From NCBI GenBank assembly GCA_046318115.1, contig JBKCVA010000063.1, positions 24,025 to 88,024 of the forward strand: 64,000 nt of DNA. The letters run 5' to 3'. This stretch comes from Aquimonas sp046318115 (GTDB lineage: Bacteria; Pseudomonadota; Gammaproteobacteria; Xanthomonadales; Xanthomonadaceae). Below, piece by piece: positions 26,808-34,087 of the stretch (the stretch's first letter is position 1; each line of letters opens with the position of its first letter). The notes under the pieces were generated by a model. The model was given only the letters and a program-made list of their open reading frames with translations, ran no database searches and was not told the origin of the DNA. The position numbers and the translations under genes were made by a program.

Positions 26808-26972
26808 TGGGAGCCTGTCGGACTTTGAATGGCCGGGCTGCACATCCGTCTGCGCAGTCCACCATGCGCCGATTCCAGATCCACAGCGCTGCCGTGGGCC
26901 TGCGGATCGCCGAAAAGCTGTCCTCACGCACCCGAGTGTTCGTCACGACCACCAAAGTCCGACAGGCTCCCA
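26808..26972. mobile_element. MITE-like element with 20-bp perfect terminal inverted repeats
   Basis: A 165-bp segment bounded by TGGGAGCCTGTCGGACTTTG at 26808-26827 and its exact reverse complement at 26953-26972. The interior has no gene of its own. The right end lies 5 bp before the start of the PLD lipoprotein gene, so the element supplies that gene's leader. No clear target-site duplication was seen and no transposase is present; assignment as MITE/REP-like is inference. Confidence 0.6.
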
Positions 26973-26977
26973 GCACC

Positions 26978-28873
26978 ATGCATCTCAACCGACTGGCTCC
27001 GCTTTGCTGTGCGCTGCTCTGCCTGCTGCTGGCGGCCTGCATGCCCTCGCGCGAGCGGGTGCGGGTCGACGTCGAGCGCGCGACCGCACACCAGGATCGC
27101 AGCCTCGACTGCGCCCGCGCCGATCGCTGCGCCGAGTGGTCCCCCTTGCGCGTGGCCGCCGCCGAAGCGGTGCGCGACTCGACGCCGGAATCACCGCGCC
27201 ACGTCGTGCTGAACCTGGAGAGCGGCCACGACGCCCTTCTGGCGCGACTGCACCTGATCCGCGCAGCGCGGCGCAGCATCGAAGTGCAGAGCTTCATCTT
27301 CGCCCAGGACGATGCCGGCTTCCTGGTGCTCGATGAACTGCTGCGCGCCGCGCGCCGCGGCGTGCGCGTGCGGGTCTTGCTGGATCAGTTGTTCTCGATC
27401 GAAAACGTCGAGCTGTTGGCCGCACTGGCGCAGGCCCACGCCAACTTCGAGCTGCGCCTGTACAACCCCACCTTCGGCAAGGGCGCGACCAGCAAGTTCG
27501 AGTTCGTCGGCGGCATCCTCTGCTGCTTCACCCAGTTCAACCAGCGCATGCACAACAAGCTGCTGCTGGTCGATGGCCTGATCGGCATCACCGGCGGCCG
27601 CAATTACCAGGAACGCTATTTCGATCTCGATCCGGGCTTCAATTACCGCGACCGCGATGTGGTGGTTGGCGGTCCGGTGGCGGCCGCCATGCAGCGCAGC
27701 TTCGAACAGTTCTGGCGCGCTGAGCGCAGCCTGCCGGCGGCGGGCCTGCGCGACGTGCGCCGCCGCCTCGATGAGGCGCCGCGCGGCCGTGCCGTACTGG
27801 CCGAACTGCCGCTGCGACAGCGCCCGCGCATCGACGCCCTGCGCCGGGAGCTTGCGGATTCCGAGCGCCTGCGTGCCGTCCTGATCACGCCCCTGCATCG
27901 CGTGGGCCGCGTCGACTTCTACTCCGATGGCCCGGAAAAGCAGCTCGGCCGGATCGAGCCCGGCCGTCGCGACAGCAGCGCCAGCCTGCGCCGAGCCGTC
28001 GAGCGCGCCGATCACGAGATCGTGCTGCAGACGCCCTATCTGGTGCTCTCGCGCGAGGCCCAGGCCACCTTCCGCCGACTGCAGCAGCGCGAGTCGCCGC
28101 CGCGCGTTCGGATCAGCACCAACAGCCTCGCCTCGACGGATGCGTTCCCGGTCTACGCGCTGAGCCACAAGTACAAGCGCACCTACCTGCGCGAGTTCCG
28201 CTTCGAGATCCACGAGTACAAGCCGCGACCGGCCAACGCACCGATCGCGCTGCATCTCGATCCCGAGACCGATGTGATCAGCCTGCCGCCGCGCTTCCTG
28301 CGCAGCGAATCGAGCCGCGCCTTTGGTTCGGCCGCCGGCGCCAGCGCCGACACCCCGCGCCGGCGCGCGCTGCGCGGCCCGCTGCCGCTGCAGACGCTGG
28401 GCATGCGCATCGGCCTGCACTCGAAATCGATGGTGATCGACGGCGAGCTGGCGGTGATCGGCAGCCACAACTTCGACCCGCGCTCCGACCGCCTCAACAC
28501 GGAATCGCTCGTAGTCATCCACGATCGCGAGTTCGCCCAGGAGCTGCGCGACACCCTGCTCGAAGACATGAGCCCCGGCAATGCCTGGGTGATCGCCCCG
28601 CGCCCGCGCCCGCCGCGCCTCGTTCGGGGCTTGAACTACAGCCTCGGCAAGGCTTTCGAGTTTCTGCCGATTCTGGATTTCTGGCCCTGGCGCTACGCCA
28701 CCAGCTGGGAGTACACCGGCGGCCCCGGCTGCACGCCGATGTCCCCCTTCGACCCGAACTTCGCCAACTGCCACACGCCCGTGGGGGATTTCCCCGAGGT
28801 CGAGATCCCCTTCAAGGCGATGAACACGCGCATCCTGACCGCGTTCGGCGCGGGGCTGGCGCCGATTCTTTGA
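26978..28873 (+). CDS. phospholipase D family lipoprotein, ClsC-like
   Basis: A 631-residue predicted lipoprotein (MHLNRLAPLCCALLCLLLAAC; the lipobox ends LLAAC). It carries two HKD catalytic motifs: HNKLLLVDGLIGITGGRN in the first half and HSKSMVIDGELAVIGSHN in the second, each with the downstream D/E-rich strands (for example YFDLDPGFNYRDRDVVVGG). The layout resembles E. coli ClsC, which makes cardiolipin from phosphatidylethanolamine and phosphatidylglycerol, but the protein is longer. The start was chosen at the lipoprotein signal; the longer frame to 26801 would run through the inverted-repeat element. The gene stands alone after that element. Confidence 0.87.
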   Translation: MHLNRLAPLCCALLCLLLAACMPSRERVRVDVERATAHQDRSLDCARADRCAEWSPLRVAAAEAVRDSTPESPRHVVLNLESGHDALLARLHLIRAARRSIEVQSFIFAQDDAGFLVLDELLRAARRGVRVRVLLDQLFSIENVELLAALAQAHANFELRLYNPTFGKGATSKFEFVGGILCCFTQFNQRMHNKLLLVDGLIGITGGRNYQERYFDLDPGFNYRDRDVVVGGPVAAAMQRSFEQFWRAERSLPAAGLRDVRRRLDEAPRGRAVLAELPLRQRPRIDALRRELADSERLRAVLITPLHRVGRVDFYSDGPEKQLGRIEPGRRDSSASLRRAVERADHEIVLQTPYLVLSREAQATFRRLQQRESPPRVRISTNSLASTDAFPVYALSHKYKRTYLREFRFEIHEYKPRPANAPIALHLDPETDVISLPPRFLRSESSRAFGSAAGASADTPRRRALRGPLPLQTLGMRIGLHSKSMVIDGELAVIGSHNFDPRSDRLNTESLVVIHDREFAQELRDTLLEDMSPGNAWVIAPRPRPPRLVRGLNYSLGKAFEFLPILDFWPWRYATSWEYTGGPGCTPMSPFDPNFANCHTPVGDFPEVEIPFKAMNTRILTAFGAGLAPIL

Positions 28874-28888
28874 GTCCTCCGTGAGCCC

Positions 28889-29701
28889 TCAGGCCGGCCC
28901 CATCCGCACACTCTCGATGCCGCCGCGCCACTCGCGCTCAGCCGTGACGAGGTCACGCGATTCCAGAAAGCGCAGGATCGCCCGCACGGTGACGACCGGG
29001 TAGCGGCCCGACAGTCGGGTCGCGACCGGGTGGTCGGTGAACACGAGGTTGTCCGCCAGCAGGCCGCCGGCCACGCGCTTGCGGTAGGCGATGCGCACTT
29101 CATCGGGCGTGAAGCCGCTGGCCAGTGCGTGCGCCTGCGCGTCACGGCGCTCCAGTGCAGCGCCGTAGTCAGCGGCGGCCAGCAGCTCCAGCACCCAGGC
29201 GGTGGAGTTCTGCGTGCGGCGGCTGTCGGGCCGGGCGATCAGGTTGTAGCGCGGCTCATGCAGGGCGTGGATGTGGTCCGAGCGCAGCAGTCGCGCCAGA
29301 CGCTGGGCGAAGTCCGGCTGCAGCCAGACGATGCGGGCGTCCTGGCGGTGCAGGTCGTCGGCGAAGAAGTTGACGAGGCCTTCGGCGAACAGGGCCGAAT
29401 CGCCGCGGGCGCAGTGGTTCAGAAGATGCACGACCGTCCAGCGCCCCTGCGGGTGCTCGCGCAGCACGAAGCCGACGTGGCTGTAGTGCAGGCCGTGTTT
29501 CGACAGATCGGTGCCGGCGCGTGCCAGCAGGGCCACCTCGGCGTCAGCTGAATCGAGTGCGGCAGCCACGGTCAGCGCGCTCTCTGCGGCGGCGGCCCAC
29601 TGCTGGGGCGACAGCTCGGTCGCTTCGCAGTGCCGACCGGCCTGGGCCGGCAGCGTGAAGCACAGGCACAGCCACAGGCTGATCGAACGCAGGGCGCTCA
29701 T
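28889..29701 (-). CDS. secreted DUF2145 family protein
   Basis: A 270-residue protein with a signal peptide (SLWLCLCFTLPAQA) and the DUF2145 fold; conserved-looking stretches include HYSHVGFVLREHPQGRW, VVHLLNHCARGD and LHEPRYNLIARPDSRRTQN. The conserved His, Cys and Asn positions hint at a cysteine-peptidase-like arrangement, but no activity is known. Its start overlaps the stop of the small secreted protein upstream by 4 bp, so the two form an operon divergent from an XRE regulator. Confidence 0.8.
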   Translation of the reverse strand: MSALRSISLWLCLCFTLPAQAGRHCEATELSPQQWAAAAESALTVAAALDSADAEVALLARAGTDLSKHGLHYSHVGFVLREHPQGRWTVVHLLNHCARGDSALFAEGLVNFFADDLHRQDARIVWLQPDFAQRLARLLRSDHIHALHEPRYNLIARPDSRRTQNSTAWVLELLAAADYGAALERRDAQAHALASGFTPDEVRIAYRKRVAGGLLADNLVFTDHPVATRLSGRYPVVTVRAILRFLESRDLVTAEREWRGGIESVRMGPA

Positions 29702-30132
29702 CGCCGCAGCTCCGTGCGGTGGACGTGCGGCGCAAGGCTTTCGTCAGCAACGAAGGCGACGGCTTCCGAGCCCGCCCACAGCAGATGGCCGCCGACCACG
29801 GCGCTGGCGTAGAGGCTCATGCCTACCGCCACGCCGCTGGCTTCAAGCGCCTCGCGACCGACGGTGAAGCTGAGCCGGGCGCCATCGGCGGCGCCGAGCA
29901 GGACGACTTCGACGCTGCCGCCGACCGGACGCAGCGCGGCGACACTGAACTCGCCGCCGGCGCTGAGCAGATCGACGCTGGCGCGCGGCAGGACCAGGAC
30001 GCTCTCGGACAGGCGCGCCGACGCGCGACTGGCCTCGCTTTGCGCGGATACCGCGAACGGCAGGGCCGCGGCGAGCAGCGCGGCGCTGACGCGGCGCAGA
30101 AGAGTGGGGGCTGAGATGCGATTCGGCGACAT
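29698..30132 (-). CDS. small secreted protein of unknown function
   Basis: A 144-residue protein, not recognised. Signal peptide (RRVSAALLAAALPFAVSAQ) then about 120 residues rich in short beta strands (SVLVLPRASVDLLSAGG, GSVEVVLLGAADGARLSF). CAGGAG precedes the ATG at 30132 at good spacing, which fixes the start within a longer open frame. It is the first gene of an operon with the DUF2145 protein and faces the XRE regulator. Confidence 0.75.
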   Translation of the reverse strand: MSPNRISAPTLLRRVSAALLAAALPFAVSAQSEASRASARLSESVLVLPRASVDLLSAGGEFSVAALRPVGGSVEVVLLGAADGARLSFTVGREALEASGVAVGMSLYASAVVGGHLLWAGSEAVAFVADESLAPHVHRTELRR

Positions 30133-30217
30133 GGCGGACTCCTGCAGCGGGAAGCGGCAGGCTCCGCCCGGGCCCGCATGAGTGCAACAAGAATCGACTA
30201 CGGCGCGAAAGCCTCGT

Positions 30218-30246
30218 CTTGAAGTATCGTCAAGTGATACTCGAAG
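30218..30246. promoter_or_regulatory. inverted repeat, candidate operator
   Basis: Arms CTTGAAGTATC and GATACTCGAAG (9 of 11 positions complementary; inner six perfect, AGTATC/GATACT) separated by 7 bp. It lies 11 bp upstream of the XRE gene start and within the region shared with the divergent operon, as expected for an autoregulatory operator. Binding is not shown. Confidence 0.55.
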
Positions 30247-30256
30247 GCGGAATCCC

Positions 30257-30991
30257 ATGGCCCTGCGCTCCGAACTTGTGGATGCCCTGAAGCGCCTGCT
30301 GAAGGTCCAGGGCTTGACCTATGCCGCCCTGGCTGTGCGGCTCGGCATCAGCGAGCCCACTGTGAAGCGGATGCTGTCCAAGCGTTCGCTCACGCTGGAG
30401 CGTCTGGAGCAGATCTGTGGCGTGCTGCAGATCGGCCTGCCCGAACTGGCCGAGGAAGCGCAGCGCCGCACGCCACCGCTGGCGGAGCTGAGCGCCGCGC
30501 AGGAGCAGGCGCTGGTCGACGATCCTGCCCTGCTGCTTGCCTTGTATCTCGTGTTGAACCGGTGGCGCAGCGACGAGGTGATGGCGCGCTACCGTTTCAG
30601 CGAGCCGGAGTGGATTCTGCTGCTGACGCGCCTGGATCGGCTCGGCATCATCGAGCTGCAGCCCGGCAACCGCGCGCGCACGCGCACCGCCCGCAACTTC
30701 CGCTGGCGACGCGAAGGCCCGATGCAACGCTTCTTCCAGCAGCGGTTGCTGCCCGAGTACTTCAGCCAGAGCTTCGAGGGAGAGCAGGAACAGCTGCTGC
30801 TGTTGAGCGGCATGCTGTCGCCAGCATCGGCACGCCAGATGCAGCGCCGATTGCAGGAACTCGCGGCCGAGTTCGATGCGCTGCTGGCGCAGGATGCGCA
30901 GCTGCCCAGTCGTGAACGCACGGGCGTGAGCCTGGTGCTGGCGCAGCGGCCCTGGAGCCTCGCCCTGTTCGCACCGCTGCGGCGCGGGTAG
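30257..30991 (+). CDS. XRE-family regulator with long C-terminal domain (copy 1)
   Basis: A 244-residue protein. N-terminal helix-turn-helix of the Cro/CI type (about residues 5-62: TYAALAVRLGISEPTVKRML, then LEQICGVLQIGLPELAE), followed by a winged-helix-like region (EWILLLTRLDRLGIIELQPG) and a helical C-terminal domain. It is homologous along its whole length to the protein at 51903-52682. It diverges from the secreted-protein/DUF2145 operon with a palindrome between. The ATG at 30257 was chosen since it starts the HTH; an upstream in-frame codon would extend through the operator. Confidence 0.82.
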   Translation: MALRSELVDALKRLLKVQGLTYAALAVRLGISEPTVKRMLSKRSLTLERLEQICGVLQIGLPELAEEAQRRTPPLAELSAAQEQALVDDPALLLALYLVLNRWRSDEVMARYRFSEPEWILLLTRLDRLGIIELQPGNRARTRTARNFRWRREGPMQRFFQQRLLPEYFSQSFEGEQEQLLLLSGMLSPASARQMQRRLQELAAEFDALLAQDAQLPSRERTGVSLVLAQRPWSLALFAPLRRG

Positions 30992-31018
30992 GCGGAGGAA
31001 AGTCGTTGCCACCCAAAA

Positions 31019-31049
31019 CGAAACGCCCGGCGACACGCCGGGCGTTTCG
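31019..31049. terminator. strong bidirectional terminator hairpin
   Basis: Perfect 14-bp stem CGAAACGCCCGGCG / CGCCGGGCGTTTCG with an ACA loop, lying between the convergent ends of the XRE gene (30991) and the protease gene (31082). A-rich sequence precedes it. It can serve both strands. Confidence 0.85.
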
Positions 31050-31081
31050 AAGGGGAAGTCCGCAAAACCCCGTCAGGCGAT

Positions 31082-33856
31082 TCAGTTGCCCTCGAAGCCG
31101 TTGGCGAAGATGAAGCTCAGGTTCGCGGCTTCACAGGACGTGGGTTCGAACACGCGGACATCATCGATCCACCAGCCATTGCCGCCGACGGAGGAGTCGC
31201 TGCCGGCACGGAAGCGGAAAAGCACCGATCGCCCGCTGAAGTCGGCAAGGCTGACCCGGCTGACCACAAACCCGGGGACGCTGCCGTGCCACGCGGGGCG
31301 GCCGTTCAGCGGGTTGGTCGCTCCGCCGACGCTGAGCGGACCGACATAGCCGCCTGCCAGGAAGCGGTTGGCGTTGGCAGGCACGCCGCCCTGCGCACCC
31401 AGAATGTCCGTCCAGGTCGTTCCGCCATCCAGCGAGTACTCCAGCACACCACCGTCCCAACTGGCTTCGGTCTGATAGCGATGCGCGAACTCCAGCGTCG
31501 CACTGCTACCCGCCGCGAGGCTCAGCGGGTTTGCAAGGGTCAACTGACGGTCCGAGACCGCGGTCGGATCCGGCACGTACCAGCTTCGCGTGGCCGAGTT
31601 CGCCGCCGTGCTGACGATCGCGAAGTTGGCACCGGCGCCGGTCCCTGCCACCGCCCACGCGCCGGGGCCTGACTCGACGTCGTCGGAGAAGGTCACGGTA
31701 TCCGGGCCGAACGCGGCAGCGCTGCGACGGATCAGGTTGGTGTCCTCGACACCGTTGCACTGGCCGGCCGCGGGAGTGGCGCCAAGGTCCTCTGCACGCA
31801 CGATGTAGTGCTGGGCAACGCCTGATTCGACTTCGATGTCTGCCAGCGCCGTCGCACTGATGCAGGACTCGAGCAGGTTGGCCGGTGCGGGGGTGAAATC
31901 CGGGCTGCTGCCGCGGTACACGTTGTAGCGCAGGTTCGAAGCGGCACCGCAGTTGCCCACAGCCGTCGGCCAGCTCAGCGCGATACCGCAGGACGCCGTA
32001 CCAGCGCTGGTGGCGCTGGTGAGGCCGGCGAAGCTGGGCGGCAGCGCGCAGGTGCCCGTCGCAGTGGCGTTCGCACAGGCGCTGGGGGCCGAGGGGCACG
32101 CTTCCGCGGAGTCGAACGCCACGATCTGGTAGACATAGCTGCTGCCGCCGGAGACGGTGTTGTCGACATAGGTGGTGGCCCCGGTGACCTCGGCGATCTG
32201 TACGTAGCCGCTTCCCGGACAGGTGCCGATGCTGCGCAGCACCCGGTAGATGTTGATGCCGCCAACCGGGTTCCAAGCCAGGGAAATCTGATTGGCCGCG
32301 GTGACCGTTGCGGTCAGCCCGGTCGGTGCGGCGGGCGCGTTGCAGGTGCCAATCCCGTCGATGGAGGTCGGGTTGGTGCCGAGCGGATCGAGGTAGTCGC
32401 GCACGCGGGTCGCCGGGGTGCCCAGGCCTTCCCAGGCGTGGAACAGACCGCCGTACTGGTCACGCAGGCTGGTGCCGGTGGCGCCGCAGGCCGAGGGGCC
32501 GCCCGAGAGCACGCCCACCAGCCGCTGCTGGGCGTTGTACAGGGGCGAACCGGACGAACCGGGTTCGGTGACCGAAGGCGGCAGGGTGGCCGGCATCGGG
32601 CTGATGTTGGGCAGCCGCGGCGGCGTGGGGTCCCATTCGGCGCGCCAGTGGACGCCCGTGGCGCTCTCGATGTTGTCGAGCACCATGTTCTGCTCGACGA
32701 AGGTGATGCGCTTTTCGTCGACGCCGGGATGGTGGATCGAAGCACACAGGCCTGCCGTGCTGGCGGGATCCGTGGGCGCAGCGCAGGCCATGACGCCGGC
32801 CGCGGGCGGCCGACGGTCCCAGCCGGCCCAGTACAGGTTGAAGGTGTTGTTCGCAGCAGGCGTGGCCAGCTCCAGCAGGGTGAAGTCGGAGCGGTCGCCG
32901 GCGGGCGCGCTGCCGCTGAAGGGATTGGCGGTCTGCGCCAGGAAGCGCAGTCCGGGCGTGGTGGTCGAAGGCTTGGGCAGGACCGGACTGCTGCCGCTCG
33001 CCGCCGGAACGCGGCAGGTGGGCGACTCGTAGTTCCAGTACACCAGCACGGTGGCCGCAGCGGTGTCATTGGCGACGCCGCAATGGGTGGCGGTGGCGAA
33101 CAGCATGCGACGGTTGTTGGCCGTGTTGTTGACCAAAGAGCCGGTGCAGGTGTCGGTACCGGCGCGGGTCCAGGCACCCACGGAGCGGCGCGGCAGATTC
33201 CAGGGGTCACCTTCGGAAAGGCAGGCGACATCGGTGTTGCAGGCGCCGGACTTGCAGGCCTTGGACTTGGCGCCGAAGGCACGGTAACCATGGTTGACCG
33301 ACTCGAACTCCAGCACCACCTCGGCCAGGCCCGAGGCTGGTACGCGCAGGTGCAGCAGGGCCTCTTCGCCCAGCACGACCGGCGTCCACAGCTGGCCGTG
33401 CGGCAGCATGTCCTCGACGGTGTAGGGGCCGATCTTGTTCAGCCCCGTCGTTGAAACGATGTTCAACTCGGCGCCCGGCGGCAGGGCGAAGCGCTTGAAC
33501 CCGAAGTTCAGGTGGGCGGCGTCCTCGGCAGCGACACGCAGCTGCCACAGCCAGTCGCCTTCGGGCGTGCGGGTCCAGGCGCCGGTATTGGCCGTGTTCC
33601 AGTCGACCCTGTGGGCGATGGCGAAGCGCTTCGGCGTGCCGGGTGTTTCGTCGCGAATCGCATCTTCGGCCGCGAGCGCGTCGAGGTCGAGCTTCGCGAA
33701 GCTCTTTGCAGGCGCCCGCTCGGCGTTGACCAGGAAGGCGGCGTAGGGCGCTTTCGGATCCACGGCCGCCAGGGCCCAGGGGCCCATCAGCAGCAGACTG
33801 GCGCCCAACAGTACGTGCGCGGCCCAGCGGCCGCGAGGCAGTTGCGTGTGACTCAT
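31082..33856 (-). CDS. secreted Lys-C-like trypsin-family serine protease with FN3 and jelly-roll domains
   Basis: A 924-residue secreted protease, paralogue of that at 22180. Signal peptide (HVLLGASLLLMGPWALAA), propeptide, then a lysyl-endopeptidase-type catalytic domain with His258 (ATATHC), Asp324 (DFTLLEL) and Ser435 (EPGSSGSPLY), and conserved Cys pairs (SGACNTDVACLSEGDPW). Two fibronectin type III-like domains follow (from about residues 508 and 605), then a beta-sandwich domain (about 720-922, FSDDVESGPGAWAV, LEFAHRYQTEASWDG). The ATG at 33856 follows GGGGAGA. Probably an exported digestive enzyme; specificity for Lys is family inference only. Confidence 0.9.
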   Translation of the reverse strand: MSHTQLPRGRWAAHVLLGASLLLMGPWALAAVDPKAPYAAFLVNAERAPAKSFAKLDLDALAAEDAIRDETPGTPKRFAIAHRVDWNTANTGAWTRTPEGDWLWQLRVAAEDAAHLNFGFKRFALPPGAELNIVSTTGLNKIGPYTVEDMLPHGQLWTPVVLGEEALLHLRVPASGLAEVVLEFESVNHGYRAFGAKSKACKSGACNTDVACLSEGDPWNLPRRSVGAWTRAGTDTCTGSLVNNTANNRRMLFATATHCGVANDTAAATVLVYWNYESPTCRVPAASGSSPVLPKPSTTTPGLRFLAQTANPFSGSAPAGDRSDFTLLELATPAANNTFNLYWAGWDRRPPAAGVMACAAPTDPASTAGLCASIHHPGVDEKRITFVEQNMVLDNIESATGVHWRAEWDPTPPRLPNISPMPATLPPSVTEPGSSGSPLYNAQQRLVGVLSGGPSACGATGTSLRDQYGGLFHAWEGLGTPATRVRDYLDPLGTNPTSIDGIGTCNAPAAPTGLTATVTAANQISLAWNPVGGINIYRVLRSIGTCPGSGYVQIAEVTGATTYVDNTVSGGSSYVYQIVAFDSAEACPSAPSACANATATGTCALPPSFAGLTSATSAGTASCGIALSWPTAVGNCGAASNLRYNVYRGSSPDFTPAPANLLESCISATALADIEVESGVAQHYIVRAEDLGATPAAGQCNGVEDTNLIRRSAAAFGPDTVTFSDDVESGPGAWAVAGTGAGANFAIVSTAANSATRSWYVPDPTAVSDRQLTLANPLSLAAGSSATLEFAHRYQTEASWDGGVLEYSLDGGTTWTDILGAQGGVPANANRFLAGGYVGPLSVGGATNPLNGRPAWHGSVPGFVVSRVSLADFSGRSVLFRFRAGSDSSVGGNGWWIDDVRVFEPTSCEAANLSFIFANGFEGN

Positions 33857-34022
33857 ATGAATGTCTCCCCGTTGAAGAATCCCCGTGCCGGGCTCCCTCC
33901 CGGCCGTGGGTGTCTCCAAGCCTACACCCATGTATCTCGCGGAACGAAATCAGCGGCGAACTCGGTCGCTGTCGCTGCGCGGGGGGCGTGCCAGTCCACC
34001 TGGGCACAAGCGACCTGATGCG

Positions 34023-34053
34023 TTGCGGTAGGCCGCGAAGCCGCTGCTATGCT
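34023..34053 (+). promoter_or_regulatory. candidate promoter of the thr operon
   Basis: TTGCGG (34023-34028) and TATGCT (34048-34053) with a 19-bp spacer. The -10 overlaps the more upstream ATG at 34049, which is one reason to favour the GTG start at 34088. Spacing is not ideal. Confidence 0.35.
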
Positions 34054-34087
34054 CGCCCTCCACTTGGATTTCACGGGGCGGATCGTC

